Origin: Microbacterium kunmingense
Lineage (GTDB): Bacteria; Actinomycetota; Actinomycetes; Actinomycetales; Microbacteriaceae
Reading direction: 5' to 3'
Assembly: GCF_023155745.1 (NCBI RefSeq)
Contig: NZ_JAKNUS010000006.1
Coordinates: 124,001 to 188,000 of the forward strand
Length of the DNA: 64,000 nt
The notes below the pieces were generated by a model, which saw only the letters and a program-made list of their open reading frames with translations, was not told the origin of the DNA and did not search any database. The position numbers and the translations under genes were made by a program. Below are positions 43,079 to 51,716 of this stretch, in pieces (position 1 is the stretch's first letter; each line of letters begins with the position of its first letter).

Positions 43079-44149
43079 ATGATCCAGTTCGGACTCCACA
43101 CCTTCGGGGACGTCACCGTCGATGCCGACGGCCGCGAGCTGTCGCAGGCGCAGACCCTCCGCAACCTCGTCGATCAGGCAGTGCTCGCCGACGAGGTCGG
43201 CCTCTCCTTCTTCGGCGTGGGGGAGCATCACCGCCGGGAATATGCGGTGTCGAGCCCGGAGGTCGTGCTCGCCGCGATCGCGTCGCGGACACGCGACATC
43301 CGTCTCGGAACCGCCGTGACCGTACTGTCCTCCGACGAGCCGGTGCGGGTCTTCCAGCGATTCGCCACCCTTGACGCCCTCTCGAACGGTCGCGCGGAGC
43401 CCATCCTCGGACGGGGGTCGTTCACCGAGTCATTCCCGCTGTTCGGCTACGAACTGAAGGATTACGAGGTCCTCTTCGAGGAGAAGCTGGAGCTGTTCGC
43501 CGAGCTTCTGACCGAGAAGCCGGTCACCTGGGAGGGGACGACCCGTCGGGGACTGTCGAACGTCGAGGTCTTCCCCAAGACCGAGGGCGGAATGCCCGCC
43601 TGGGTCGGGGTGGGCGGCTCGCCCGAGTCGGTCGTCCGTACGGCCCGCTACGGCTTCGGCCTGATGCTCGCCATCATCGGCGGCCCCGCTGCCCGCTTCG
43701 CGCCGTATGCGGACCTGTTCCGCCGGTCGCTGGCATCCTTCGGCCACGACGCACGCCCCATCGGGGTGCACTCGCCCGGCCACATCGCCGACACCGACGA
43801 GCAGGCGTGGGAGGAAGCCTATCCGGCCTTCGACGTCATGTTCTCGACGATCGGACGCGAGCGGGGCTGGCCCCCGTACAACCGTCTGCGCTTCCAGCAG
43901 GACGTCGGCGAAGGCGCGATCTACGCCGGCTCGCCCGAGCGCGTCGCGCGGAAGATCGCCGACACCGTGCTGACCCTGGGGCTCGATCGCTTCGACCTGA
44001 AGTACTCCAACGGCACGCTCGGACACGAGAAGCTCATGCGCTCGATCGAGCTGTTCGGCACCCAGGTGATCCCGCGGGTGCGCGAGTTGGTGGCTGAGGC
44101 ACAGGCGCGGGATGCCGCGGCGGAGCCTGCGACGACGGCAGCGCCCTAA
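43079..44149 (+). CDS. Luciferase-like flavin monooxygenase
   Basis: A 356-aa LLM-class oxidoreductase with a bacterial luciferase TIM barrel: FGLHTFGDVTVDADG at the start, LSFFGVGEHHRREYAVSSPE and LGTAVTVLSSDEPVRVFQ in the substrate side, and EPILGRGSFTESFPLFGY in the flavin side. It likely uses FMNH2, though members of this superfamily can use F420. GAGAGAAAGG precedes the ATG; TAGTCT at 43013-43018 is a possible -10 box. The MFS gene follows 9 bp later, so substrate uptake and oxidation may be linked. Confidence 0.85.
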   Translation: MIQFGLHTFGDVTVDADGRELSQAQTLRNLVDQAVLADEVGLSFFGVGEHHRREYAVSSPEVVLAAIASRTRDIRLGTAVTVLSSDEPVRVFQRFATLDALSNGRAEPILGRGSFTESFPLFGYELKDYEVLFEEKLELFAELLTEKPVTWEGTTRRGLSNVEVFPKTEGGMPAWVGVGGSPESVVRTARYGFGLMLAIIGGPAARFAPYADLFRRSLASFGHDARPIGVHSPGHIADTDEQAWEEAYPAFDVMFSTIGRERGWPPYNRLRFQQDVGEGAIYAGSPERVARKIADTVLTLGLDRFDLKYSNGTLGHEKLMRSIELFGTQVIPRVRELVAEAQARDAAAEPATTAAP

Positions 44150-44152
44150 CAT
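44147..44152 (+). promoter_or_regulatory. -10 box of the MFS gene (TAACAT)
   Basis: TAACAT overlaps the stop of the preceding oxidoreductase and ends 6 nt before the GTG at 44159. Confidence 0.4.
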
Positions 44153-44158
44153 GACTGC

Positions 44159-45517
44159 GTGAGCATCCGAACGACGCCCGGCTCGGTCAGCGACCGTCTC
44201 GACGGCCTGCCCTTCACCCGTCGGCACCTCCGCGTCCTGACCGGATCGGGGGTGGGCTGGGCGCTGGATGCGATGGACGTCGGACTCATCTCCTTCGTGA
44301 TCGCGGTCCTCGCCCAGCAGTGGAGTCTGACCGGCACGGAGACCTCGCTCATCGCGTCCGCAGGTTTCCTCGGGATGGCGGTGGGGGCGAGTCTCGGTGG
44401 GTTGCTCGCCGACCGCATCGGCCGCCGCTCGGTCTTCGCCGTCACCCTCCTCGTCTACGGACTGGCCACCGGGGCCAGTGCGCTGGCGGGGGCGGTGGCG
44501 GCGCTCCTCGTTCTGCGATTCGTCGTCGGGCTGGGGCTCGGCGCCGAGCTCCCCGTCGCCTCGACCTACGTCAGCGAACTCGCGCCCGCCCGGATCCGTG
44601 GCCGGGTCATCGTGATCCTCGAAGCGTTCTGGGCGGTCGGGTGGACCGCAGCGGCGTTGATCGGATTCTTCGTGATCCCCGCGTCCGAAGACGGCTGGCG
44701 GTGGGCTTTCGCCCTCGGCGCCATCCCGGCCGTCTATGCGCTCGTGGTGCGCTGGGGTCTGCCCGAGTCGGCGCGGTGGCTGGAGCGACGGGGCCGCGCG
44801 CGCGAGGCCGATGAGGTGCTGCGGTCGTTCGAGACCTCGCCGGCGCTCTTCTCACGGGGGTCGGTGCCCGAGGCCGCCGCACCGTCGCCGGTCTCCAGCG
44901 GCGAGACCACGCACGTGCGTACGGGGGTCGGAGCGCTCTGGAGCGCCGAGTTCCGTCTTCGCACCCTGTGCCTCTGGCTGGTGTGGTTCTGTGTGAACTT
45001 CAGCTATTACGGCGCGTTCATCTGGATCCCCTCGATCCTGGTCTCGCAGGGGTACGACCTCGTCCGCTCCTTCGGATTCACCCTGATCATCACCCTCGCG
45101 CAGCTGCCGGGGTACGCCGCGGCGGCGTGGCTGATCGAGGTCTGGGGCCGGCGCGCGACCCTGTCGGTGTTCCTCGTCGGCTCCGCCGTCTCGGCAATGC
45201 TGTTCGGAACGGCCACGAGCGAGGCGACCGTGATCGCCACGGGCATGGCGCTGTCGTTCTTCAATCTCGGCGCGTGGGGCGCGCTGTACGCGATCACGCC
45301 CGAGACCTATCCCACCTCGGTTCGGGCGACGGGGGCCGGTTGGGCGGCGGGTGTCGGAAGGATCGCGTCGATCATCGCGCCGCTCGCGGTACCGCCGCTG
45401 CTGGGTCTGGGCGGTGCGCCGCTGCTGTTCGTCGTCTTCGCGGTCTTCTTCGCCGTCGCGGCGACCGGTGCCTGGGGTCTGTCCGACCGGCGGGGCCGGG
45501 CTCTGGATGACCGCTGA
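44159..45517 (+). CDS. MFS transporter, sugar/aromatic-acid porter type
   Basis: A 452-aa major facilitator with 12 predicted helices split by a cytoplasmic loop at about residues 205-265. The loop 2-3 signature LLADRIGRRSVFAV, the conserved AsnPro-free LGAELPVASTYVSELAPARIRGR region and the helix 10-11 motif ITPETYPTSVRATG place it with the sugar porter and aromatic acid:H+ symporter branches. The substrate is unknown. The GTG start follows from TAACAT 6 nt upstream. Confidence 0.87.
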   Translation: MSIRTTPGSVSDRLDGLPFTRRHLRVLTGSGVGWALDAMDVGLISFVIAVLAQQWSLTGTETSLIASAGFLGMAVGASLGGLLADRIGRRSVFAVTLLVYGLATGASALAGAVAALLVLRFVVGLGLGAELPVASTYVSELAPARIRGRVIVILEAFWAVGWTAAALIGFFVIPASEDGWRWAFALGAIPAVYALVVRWGLPESARWLERRGRAREADEVLRSFETSPALFSRGSVPEAAAPSPVSSGETTHVRTGVGALWSAEFRLRTLCLWLVWFCVNFSYYGAFIWIPSILVSQGYDLVRSFGFTLIITLAQLPGYAAAAWLIEVWGRRATLSVFLVGSAVSAMLFGTATSEATVIATGMALSFFNLGAWGALYAITPETYPTSVRATGAGWAAGVGRIASIIAPLAVPPLLGLGGAPLLFVVFAVFFAVAATGAWGLSDRRGRALDDR

Positions 45518-45524
45518 GCGTTTG

Positions 45525-45530
45525 TAGGCT
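45525..45530 (+). promoter_or_regulatory. -10 box of the SGNH hydrolase gene (TAGGCT)
   Basis: TAGGCT ends exactly 6 nt before the ATG at 45537; a leaderless mRNA is predicted. Confidence 0.6.
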
Positions 45531-45536
45531 GGTCCG

Positions 45537-46298
45537 ATGGGTGCAGTGCGCTACGTCGCCATCGGGGATTCGTTCACGGAGGGCGTCGGCGACGAACGTC
45601 CCGACGGCCGCACCCGCGGGTGGGCGGATCTGGTCGCGCAGGGATGGGCCGATGCGAGCGGCGAGCCGGTCCAGTACGCCAATCTCGCCATCCGGGGGAA
45701 GCTGGTCTGGCCTATCGTCGAGGAGCAGCTCGAACCCGCGCTGGCCCTGAAGCCCACGCACCTGTCCTTCAACGGCGGCGGCAACGACATGCTTCGCCCC
45801 CGCACCTCGATCCGCCGGATCGCGGACGCGTTCAGCCAGGTGCTGCGCCGATGCGACGAGGAGGGGGTGCGTCTGATCCTCCTCTCCGGAGCCAATCCCT
45901 CGCCGCAGCTTCCACTCAGCCGCGTCATCCAGCGCCGGGGCGACCTTCTCTCCCGTGCCGTGGTCGGGCGCGTCGAAGACCGCCCCGACGTCATCCGCGC
46001 CCTCAACTGGCCGGATCGCCAGCTCTCTGCGCCACCGTTCTGGTCGGCCGACCGGCTCCACATGAACAGCCGCGGCCATCATCGGGTCGCGGCCCGCGTC
46101 CTGACCGCACTGGGCTTCGCACCGCCCGACGACTGGTGGTCGCTGCCCGAGCTCGACCTCGCTCAGCTCGGCCGCAGAGAGTACTACCGCGAGCACCTCG
46201 GACCGTGGGTGCGCCGACGATTGACCGGCACCTCATCCGGAGACGGCAGGGCGCCCAAGTACGCGAAGTGGGTCACGCTCGCACCGTCGACGTCCTGA
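45537..46298 (+). CDS. SGNH/GDSL-type hydrolase
   Basis: A 253-aa esterase-like protein with the SGNH blocks in order: AIGDSFTEGVGDE (nucleophile Ser, about residue 13), ANLAIRGKLV (Gly), LSFNGGGNDML (Asn) and DRLHMNSRGHHRVAAR (Asp and His). No signal peptide, so it is probably cytoplasmic. The natural ester substrate is unknown. The start is fixed by the -10 box. Confidence 0.9.
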   Translation: MGAVRYVAIGDSFTEGVGDERPDGRTRGWADLVAQGWADASGEPVQYANLAIRGKLVWPIVEEQLEPALALKPTHLSFNGGGNDMLRPRTSIRRIADAFSQVLRRCDEEGVRLILLSGANPSPQLPLSRVIQRRGDLLSRAVVGRVEDRPDVIRALNWPDRQLSAPPFWSADRLHMNSRGHHRVAARVLTALGFAPPDDWWSLPELDLAQLGRREYYREHLGPWVRRRLTGTSSGDGRAPKYAKWVTLAPSTS

Positions 46299-46321
46299 CC
46301 CCCTCGCGGCAACGTCGACAC

Positions 46322-46885
46322 TCAAACGGGGCGCACCGCGTAGCGGAGCTCGGCGAACTGCCCCGCCCGTGTCATCGATTCGAGCCGAAGTCGGTCGGGT
46401 CCGATGCGCCGGGGGAGGAGCGGGCGCCCGGCCGGCAGGGTGGCCGGGGCCACGGAGAGCCGGATCTCGGAGAGGAGCCCTGCATCGGCGAATTGGCCCG
46501 CGAGGTCGCCGCCACCGACGATCCAGACCACGCGCTCGGCGGCGGTACGGCGGATCTCCGGCCACTGCGCTGCCACATCGCCCCGCGCGAATCGGACATC
46601 CGCCCCCTCGATCCGGGGCAGATCACGCGAGGTGAAGACCCACGTCGGCCGGTCGCCGTAGATCTCCGTCCACTTCTGCGGGTGCGAGAGGAATTCTTCG
46701 TGATCGACGACCCATTCGTACGTCGTCGACCCCATCACCAGGACGCCGACCGTGTCGAGGAACGTCGAGAAGTCACTCTCGGCCTCCGCGGCACCGGGTG
46801 TCGCGAACAGCCAGTCCAGGGAATCCTGGTCGTCAGCAAGGAAACCGTTGAGGGTCGTCGCCGTGTGGAAGATCACCGCAGTCAT
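46322..46885 (-). CDS. Dihydrofolate reductase-like protein (RibD C-terminal family)
   Basis: A 187-aa protein with the DHFR/RibD-C fold: TATTLNGFLADDQDSLDWL at the start, VLVMGSTTYEWV, TWVFTSRDLP and the nucleotide loop VWIVGGGDLAGQF. It is a stand-alone reductase-like domain without the deaminase half of RibD; many such paralogues in Actinobacteria have no known substrate. The ATG on the minus strand lies 6 nt after TAGGCT. It converges with the SGNH gene. Confidence 0.85.
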   Translation of the reverse strand: MTAVIFHTATTLNGFLADDQDSLDWLFATPGAAEAESDFSTFLDTVGVLVMGSTTYEWVVDHEEFLSHPQKWTEIYGDRPTWVFTSRDLPRIEGADVRFARGDVAAQWPEIRRTAAERVVWIVGGGDLAGQFADAGLLSEIRLSVAPATLPAGRPLLPRRIGPDRLRLESMTRAGQFAELRYAVRPV

Positions 46886-46891
46886 GGCCGA

Positions 46892-46897
46892 AGCCTA
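46892..46897 (-). promoter_or_regulatory. -10 box of the DHFR-like gene (TAGGCT)
   Basis: TAGGCT on the minus strand ends exactly 6 nt before the ATG at 46885, the same geometry as on the plus strand. Confidence 0.6.
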
Positions 46898-47015
46898 GAA
46901 CCGACGTCCGACATGCCGCATCCGACCCCTGCATGTCAAGTGGGTGCGCGGGGGGTCCGCGGCGCGCCACAGTAAAGGCGGGTACCGCCCTCGCATACCC
47001 GGAAAGGGGAGACCC

Positions 47016-47279
47016 ATGAGTATTGGTGCCGGCATCGCGCTCTTCGCCATCGGAGCGATCCTCGCGTTCGCGGTCAACGTTCAGGTCGAGTGGGTGAACC
47101 TCGACCTCATCGGCTACATCCTGATGGGCGCCGGAGCGGTCGTCTTCCTCCTCGGCATCGTGCTGCTCGCCCGTCGCCGGAGTACCGAGTCGGTCAGTCG
47201 GACGACGGTCGACCCCGCGACCAACGAGCGGGTCACGCGTCAGTCGACCAGCCGTCCCGACGACGCCGCCGGACTCTGA
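47016..47279 (+). CDS. Small two-helix membrane protein (DUF6458-like)
   Basis: An 87-aa protein: MSIGAGIALFAIGAILAFAV and LDLIGYILMGAGAVVFLLG form two transmembrane helices, followed by a hydrophilic Ser/Thr-rich tail that starts with RRR. This layout is common and conserved in Actinobacteria; the function is unknown. The ATG is preceded by GGAAAGGGGA. It stands alone between two opposed or separately promoted genes. Confidence 0.8.
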   Translation: MSIGAGIALFAIGAILAFAVNVQVEWVNLDLIGYILMGAGAVVFLLGIVLLARRRSTESVSRTTVDPATNERVTRQSTSRPDDAAGL

Positions 47280-47297
47280 CGCGCGCCCGGCGGACCG

Positions 47298-47303
47298 TAG
47301 GCT
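47298..47303 (+). promoter_or_regulatory. -10 box of the SDR gene (TAGGCT)
   Basis: TAGGCT ends exactly 6 nt before the ATG at 47310. Confidence 0.6.
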
Positions 47304-47309
47304 CGAGGG

Positions 47310-48089
47310 ATGAGCCCCACGACTCCGCCGGGTACCGCCCTGATCACCGGGGTCGGACGACGTCGGTCAATCGGTGCCGCGCTCGCGCTCGGTCTCGCCC
47401 GCGATGGGTGGGACCTGGTCCTCAGCCACTGGGAGGCGTACGACGAGCGCGTCGGACTGGATCGCGGTGCGTCCGACCCGGACGATATCGCGGACGCGTG
47501 CCGCGCAGAGGGCGCGGCGGTGACGGTCGTCAGCGGGGATCTGTCCGACCCTGCCGTGCCGGAGCAGCTCGTCTCCGCAGCATCCGTGAGAGGCGACCTC
47601 CGAGCGCTGGTGATGTCTCACTGCGAGTCCGTGGACAGTTCCGTTCTCACCACCGACGTCGAGAGCTTCGACCGCCACTTCGCCGTCAACGCACGGGCGA
47701 CGTGGCTTCTCATCAAGGCCTTCGCCGAACGGCTTCGTCCGGATGCGACGGAGGGACAGGCGACGGGATCGATAGTCGCCCTGACGAGTGATCACACCGC
47801 GCACAACCTGCCCTACGGCGCCAGCAAAGGCGCGCTGGATCGGATCGTCATCGCAGCGGCCGTCGAACTGGGGGAGCGCGGGCTGCGTGCGAACGTCATC
47901 AACCCCGGGCCGATCGATACGGGCTGGATGGATGACGACACCCGGCGATGGACGCGGGACGCCACCCCCGCAGGCCGTCTCGGCACGCCCGACGACATCG
48001 CGAACACCGTCCGGTTCCTGTTGTCCCCGGCGGGCTCGTGGGTCAACGGACAGCTGCTGAAGGTCAACGGCGGATTCGCCGCCGGCTAG
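47310..48089 (+). CDS. Short-chain dehydrogenase/reductase
   Basis: A 259-aa SDR. The NAD(P) loop is TGVGRRRSIGAALA; the catalytic Ser is in IVALTSDHTAH and Tyr/Lys in YGASKGALDR. VINPGPIDTGWM and the C-terminal GSWVNGQLLKVNGGFAAG are typical. The three arginines in the cofactor loop hint at NADP. The substrate is unknown. The start is fixed by the -10 box. Confidence 0.9.
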   Translation: MSPTTPPGTALITGVGRRRSIGAALALGLARDGWDLVLSHWEAYDERVGLDRGASDPDDIADACRAEGAAVTVVSGDLSDPAVPEQLVSAASVRGDLRALVMSHCESVDSSVLTTDVESFDRHFAVNARATWLLIKAFAERLRPDATEGQATGSIVALTSDHTAHNLPYGASKGALDRIVIAAAVELGERGLRANVINPGPIDTGWMDDDTRRWTRDATPAGRLGTPDDIANTVRFLLSPAGSWVNGQLLKVNGGFAAG

Positions 48090-48141
48090 ACGCGACAGCT
48101 GCGGCGCCCCGCCCGCACGGGGAGGTCGATGCCTCCCGGGC

Positions 48142-48147
48142 TAGACT
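48142..48147 (+). promoter_or_regulatory. -10 box of the HAD gene (TAGACT)
   Basis: TAGACT ends exactly 6 nt before the GTG at 48154. Confidence 0.6.
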
Positions 48148-48153
48148 TCCGGC

Positions 48154-48747
48154 GTGATCGGACCGCTCGTGATCGACTTCGACGGAGTCCTCCGGGTCTG
48201 GGACGCAGCGATCATCTCGGATGCCGAGGCAGCGCACGGTCTTCCGGCGGGTCGACTCCGTAAGGCTGTGTTCGACGATGTCGCCCGCCTGCACCGCGCC
48301 GTCACCGGTGAGATCACCGACGACGAGTGGCGCGAGCAGATCGCCCTCGAGCTCGAAGCATCGTTCGGACCCGGTGGCCGTCGCGCCGTCGCGCAGTGGT
48401 CGCTGCCGGCCGGTCGCGTCGATGAGGAAGTGCTGCACCTTCTTCGGCGGGAACGAGGACGCCGCACCATCGCCCTCTTCAGCAACGCCACGACGCGGCT
48501 GGATGCGGATCTCGACCGCCTGGGATTGTCCGACGAGTTCGACGTCGTCTTCAACTCCAGCACGCTGGGTGTGGCCAAGCCGGCCCGCGCGGCCTTCGTC
48601 GCCGTCGCGGAGTCTTTGGATTCCGACCCCGCCGAGTGCTTCTTCGTCGACGATGCCGAGCCCAACATCCGTGCGGCGGCGCGCATCGGCTTCCGGACGC
48701 ATCTGTACGTCGATCCTCGCCACCTGGAGTCTGCGCTGACCGGGTGA
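48154..48747 (+). CDS. HAD family hydrolase
   Basis: A 197-aa haloacid dehalogenase-type phosphatase. Motif I is DFDGVLR (the second Asp of the usual DxD is replaced by Gly, as in the DFDGV subgroup), motif II ALFSNAT, motif III GVAKPAR and motif IV FFVDDAEPNIRAA. A helical cap lies between motifs I and II (about residues 20-95). The substrate is unknown. It converges with psuK; with psuK-psuG next door a nucleotide or sugar phosphate is possible but unproven. Confidence 0.87.
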   Translation: MIGPLVIDFDGVLRVWDAAIISDAEAAHGLPAGRLRKAVFDDVARLHRAVTGEITDDEWREQIALELEASFGPGGRRAVAQWSLPAGRVDEEVLHLLRRERGRRTIALFSNATTRLDADLDRLGLSDEFDVVFNSSTLGVAKPARAAFVAVAESLDSDPAECFFVDDAEPNIRAAARIGFRTHLYVDPRHLESALTG

Positions 48748-48767
48748 GGCAGGCGACGGCGCACCGG

Positions 48768-49610
48768 TTACAGCGCGCCCGGACGACGCAGCGCTCCGCG
48801 TGCCGACGCGCACCCGGCGACGGCGGATCCGGCGGGGTCCTCACCGCGAAGAGCAGCGACGATATAGCCGGCGGCGAAGGCGTCGCCGGCTCCGGTGGTG
48901 TCGATCACATCCGCGACGCGGTCGACGGCGACAAGGGTGACGTCGTCGTCCTGACGGATCTGCACCGGGTCACCGCCGCGCTTGACGACGAACACCGTCC
49001 CTGCCGGGAGGCCGACCCGCAACTCGTCGAGGAACACCGCCTCCTCGGCGTTGGCGAACACCACGGCGGGGGAGAGGTCGACGAGGAGGGTGCGCACCCT
49101 CTCGCTCCCGAGCGCCCGCATCGTCGCGACGCTGGAGAGATCGACGCTCACGGGCACCGCGCGTTCGCGCGCCCACGCGGCTGCCGAGAGCAGGGCGACA
49201 CGCGAGAGCGCATCGGCGAACCCGTACAGCGGGAGGTGCAGCCAGCGGGTGCCCTCGAGCCATGCGGGATCGATCGCTTCCAGCTCCGCGGCGGCGCCGC
49301 GGTCGGTGAGCATCGTCCGTTCGCCGAGCTCATCGACGAGGATCACGATCGACCCGGTTCGTCCCGCGCGTTGCACGAAGACCTCGGCCCCGGAGCGCTC
49401 GAGCTCGTGGACGAGCGCCTCGCCCTCGGCATCCGATCCGACCCTGCCGATGAATCGGACGGCTGCCGCGGGCGCCGCGACCGCGGCGACATTGGCGGCG
49501 CTGCCGCCCCGGGTGTGGGTGATCGTCACCGGGTTGTCGGTGCCGCGCTCCAGGGAAGAGGCCCCGAGGACCACGATGTCGGCCAGGAGATCTCCGATGA
49601 CGGTCAGCAT
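48768..49610 (-). CDS. psuK: PfkB-family kinase, probable pseudouridine kinase
   Basis: A 280-aa ribokinase-family enzyme: substrate glycines in RGGSAANVAAVA, ATP site and catalytic Asp in DTTGAGDAFAAGY. Family alone does not fix the substrate; its overlap by 7 bp with psuG makes pseudouridine the best guess: PsuK phosphorylates pseudouridine to the 5'-phosphate, which PsuG then splits. It is the second gene of the pair and converges with the HAD gene. Confidence 0.8.
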   Translation of the reverse strand: MLTVIGDLLADIVVLGASSLERGTDNPVTITHTRGGSAANVAAVAAPAAAVRFIGRVGSDAEGEALVHELERSGAEVFVQRAGRTGSIVILVDELGERTMLTDRGAAAELEAIDPAWLEGTRWLHLPLYGFADALSRVALLSAAAWARERAVPVSVDLSSVATMRALGSERVRTLLVDLSPAVVFANAEEAVFLDELRVGLPAGTVFVVKRGGDPVQIRQDDDVTLVAVDRVADVIDTTGAGDAFAAGYIVAALRGEDPAGSAVAGCASARGALRRPGAL

Positions 49611-50542
49611 CCGTCGCCGCCGGCGAGAGCGGCGGCGATCTCGGCGCCGAGGGCGACATTGCCCCGGTACACCTCGACGTTGACATCGAGGCTTCGTCCC
49701 CCGGTCTCGCGCTGCATCTGGTCCAGAAGGAACGGCGTGGTGTCGTGACCGGAGATCCCGGCCGCCGCGGCGGCCTGCAGGGCGCGGGCGAGCACCTCAT
49801 CGTGAAGAGCGGGCGGGAGCTGCACCTCGGGGTCGACGGGACGAGCGACGAGGAGCGTCGAGGCGATGCCGAGCGCGTCGCGGGCACGGGCGATGTCGGC
49901 GATCTCGGTGGCGGACTCGGCGGAGTAGTCGATGTCGAGCCCCGAGTCGGCGATGTAGAAGCCTGGGTAGTCCGTGGTGCGGTAGCCCACGACAGTGAGA
50001 TTCAGGGTCTCCATGCGCTCCAGCGTCAGGGGGATGTCGAGGATCGACTTGACCCCTGCGCTGACGACGACGAGGGGGAGAGCCGCGAGCGTCGGCAGGT
50101 CGGCCGACTCGTCGAAGGTCTGCTGCGCATCACGGTGGACGCCGCCGAGACCACCCGTGGCGAACACGCGGATTCCGGCCCGGTGCGCGAGGAATGCCGT
50201 TGCCGCCACCGTCGTTCCACCGCTCAAACCCTTTGCCGCGGCGACCGGCAGATCGCGCAGGCTCAGCTTGACGACCGCGTCGTCGTTCGAGAGGCGTTCG
50301 ATCTGCGCGGGGGAGAGGCCGACGGTCGGACGCCCGTCCACGACGCCGATCGTCGCGGGGACGACGCCGCTGTCGCGGAGCCGGTCTTCCGCTTCCCGCG
50401 CGACCTCGAGGTTACGGGGCCGGGGGAGTCCGTGGGTGAAGATCGTCGACTCCAGCGCGAGGACGGGGATGCCGCGGTCCAGGGCGTCCTGCACGTCCGG
50501 CGCGACGACGAGTCCGCCGAGGGTGTGTCGGGGTGAGGTCAT
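49604..50542 (-). CDS. psuG: Pseudouridine-5'-phosphate glycosidase
   Basis: Splits pseudouridine 5'-phosphate to uracil and ribose 5-phosphate, salvaging modified RNA breakdown products; 312 aa. The N-terminal VLALESTIFTHGLPRPRNLE, the active-site SGGTTVAATAFLAHRAGI and FATGGLGGVHRDA are hallmark motifs. GGAGAC precedes the ATG. It is divergent from the secreted beta-propeller gene. Confidence 0.93.
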   Translation of the reverse strand: MTSPRHTLGGLVVAPDVQDALDRGIPVLALESTIFTHGLPRPRNLEVAREAEDRLRDSGVVPATIGVVDGRPTVGLSPAQIERLSNDDAVVKLSLRDLPVAAAKGLSGGTTVAATAFLAHRAGIRVFATGGLGGVHRDAQQTFDESADLPTLAALPLVVVSAGVKSILDIPLTLERMETLNLTVVGYRTTDYPGFYIADSGLDIDYSAESATEIADIARARDALGIASTLLVARPVDPEVQLPPALHDEVLARALQAAAAAGISGHDTTPFLLDQMQRETGGRSLDVNVEVYRGNVALGAEIAAALAGGDGC

Positions 50543-50637
50543 CGGGTCTCCGTCCGGTTGTCGGGATCAGTCAATCAGGACGGCGGCTGATGTCTGAGAC
50601 CTTTCTCATCTCGGCCCTTCCCTCTCGGAACCGCTCA

Positions 50638-50643
50638 TAGGCT
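50638..50643 (+). promoter_or_regulatory. -10 box of the secreted beta-propeller gene (TAGGCT)
   Basis: TAGGCT ends exactly 6 nt before the ATG at 50650. Confidence 0.6.
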
Positions 50644-50649
50644 CTGGCC

Positions 50650-51597
50650 ATGACGCGCCGACGCTTCGCCCTCGCCCTCCCCGCCCTCGCTGTCGCGGGT
50701 CTCCTCGCAGCGCTGCCGACGACCGGAGCCGCCGCAGCACCACCGGCAGCACGGGGCGCGTCGGTCGATCAGATCCGCCTCCCGGACGGTTTCCAGCCCG
50801 AGGGGATCGCGGTCGACAACCGGGGGACCGCCTACTTCGGTTCGCTCGTGGACGGCGACATCTACGCCGCAGACGTGCGCAGCGGCGAGGGATCGATCAT
50901 CAGTGACGGGCCGGGCGTCCCCGCTGCGGGGCTCAAGGTCGACCAGCGCGGGAGGCTCTTCATCGCGGGCGGACCCACGGGTGTCGCCCGCGTCGTCGAC
51001 GCGGCCACCGGCGAGGAGCTCGCACGCTACCAGCTGACGGCGCCCGGCGGATTCATCAACGACGTCGTCCTGACCCGCGATGGCGCGTGGTTCACGAATT
51101 CCTCGGCCGCAGAGCTGTACTTCCTGCCCGTCCCGCGCTCAGGCGATCTGCCCGATCCGTCCGAGATCGTCACGCTGCCGCTCACGGGGGAGTGGGTGCA
51201 GCGGGAAGGCTTCAACGCCAACGGCATCGCGCTCACGACCAACCGTCAGGCGCTGCTGGTGGTCCAGTCGGCCACGGGCATCCTCTTCCGCGTCGACCCC
51301 GAAACCGGTGTCGCCACGGCCGTGGACCTGGGCGGCTACTCACTCGTGAACGGCGACGGCCTTCTGGTGGTCAATCGCACGCTCTACGTGGTGCAGAACC
51401 GGCTGAACCAGGTGGCGGCGTTCCGCCTCGACGTGCAGGGAACCGCGGGGACGCTCGAGGAGATCATCACGAGTGCGGCGTTCCGTGTGCCGACGACGGT
51501 GGCCGCGTATCGACAGGATCTCTACCTGCCGAACGCCCGATTCGGAACCCCGCCGACGCCCACGACCGACTACGACGCGGTGCGTGTGGATCGCTGA
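50650..51597 (+). CDS. Secreted SMP-30/NHL-like beta-propeller protein
   Basis: A 315-aa exported protein. The signal peptide is MTRRRFALALPALAVAG followed by an Ala-rich cleavage region near residue 35; the RRRF start could be Tat-type. The mature part is a beta-propeller of the SMP-30/gluconolactonase or NHL kind: LPDGFQPEGIAVDNRGTAYF, GLKVDQRGRLFIAGG, INDVVLTRDGAWFTNSS and FNANGIALTTNRQALLVV are successive blades with conserved Asp/Asn. The activity is unknown; lactonase or binding protein are both possible. Confidence 0.82.
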   Translation: MTRRRFALALPALAVAGLLAALPTTGAAAAPPAARGASVDQIRLPDGFQPEGIAVDNRGTAYFGSLVDGDIYAADVRSGEGSIISDGPGVPAAGLKVDQRGRLFIAGGPTGVARVVDAATGEELARYQLTAPGGFINDVVLTRDGAWFTNSSAAELYFLPVPRSGDLPDPSEIVTLPLTGEWVQREGFNANGIALTTNRQALLVVQSATGILFRVDPETGVATAVDLGGYSLVNGDGLLVVNRTLYVVQNRLNQVAAFRLDVQGTAGTLEEIITSAAFRVPTTVAAYRQDLYLPNARFGTPPTPTTDYDAVRVDR

Positions 51598-51603
51598 CCC
51601 GCT

Positions 51604-51622
51604 GCAGGGGAGGACTCCCTGC
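51604..51622 (+). terminator. Hairpin after the beta-propeller gene
   Basis: GCAGGG and CCCTGC form a 6-bp stem with a 7-nt loop, 6 nt after the stop codon. A second small hairpin (CACGT/ACGTG) follows at about 51637. No T-run is present, so this is a moderate call. Confidence 0.4.
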
Positions 51623-51704
51623 GTGACATCGTCCCACGTCACCGACGTGAGTGCTGTCCCGGCGGATTCGCGACCGGCTAATGCAAGGGACGCGGCCTCC
51701 CTCT

Positions 51705-51710
51705 TACGAT
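51705..51710 (+). promoter_or_regulatory. -10 box of the small membrane gene (TACGAT)
   Basis: TACGAT ends exactly 6 nt before an ATG at 51717 and decides this start over an in-frame upstream codon at 51651. Confidence 0.5.
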
Positions 51711-51716
51711 GGGCAA

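Noticed and set aside
43079..45517. Claim that the luciferase-like gene and the MFS gene form a catabolic operon
   Set aside because: They are 9 bp apart, but the MFS gene has a TAnnnT box 6 nt before its start, so independent transcription is equally possible and no substrate is known.
48154..48747. HAD protein as PsuM-type pseudouridine phosphatase
   Set aside because: It neighbours psuK-psuG but lies on the opposite strand with its own promoter, and its sequence does not single out that substrate.
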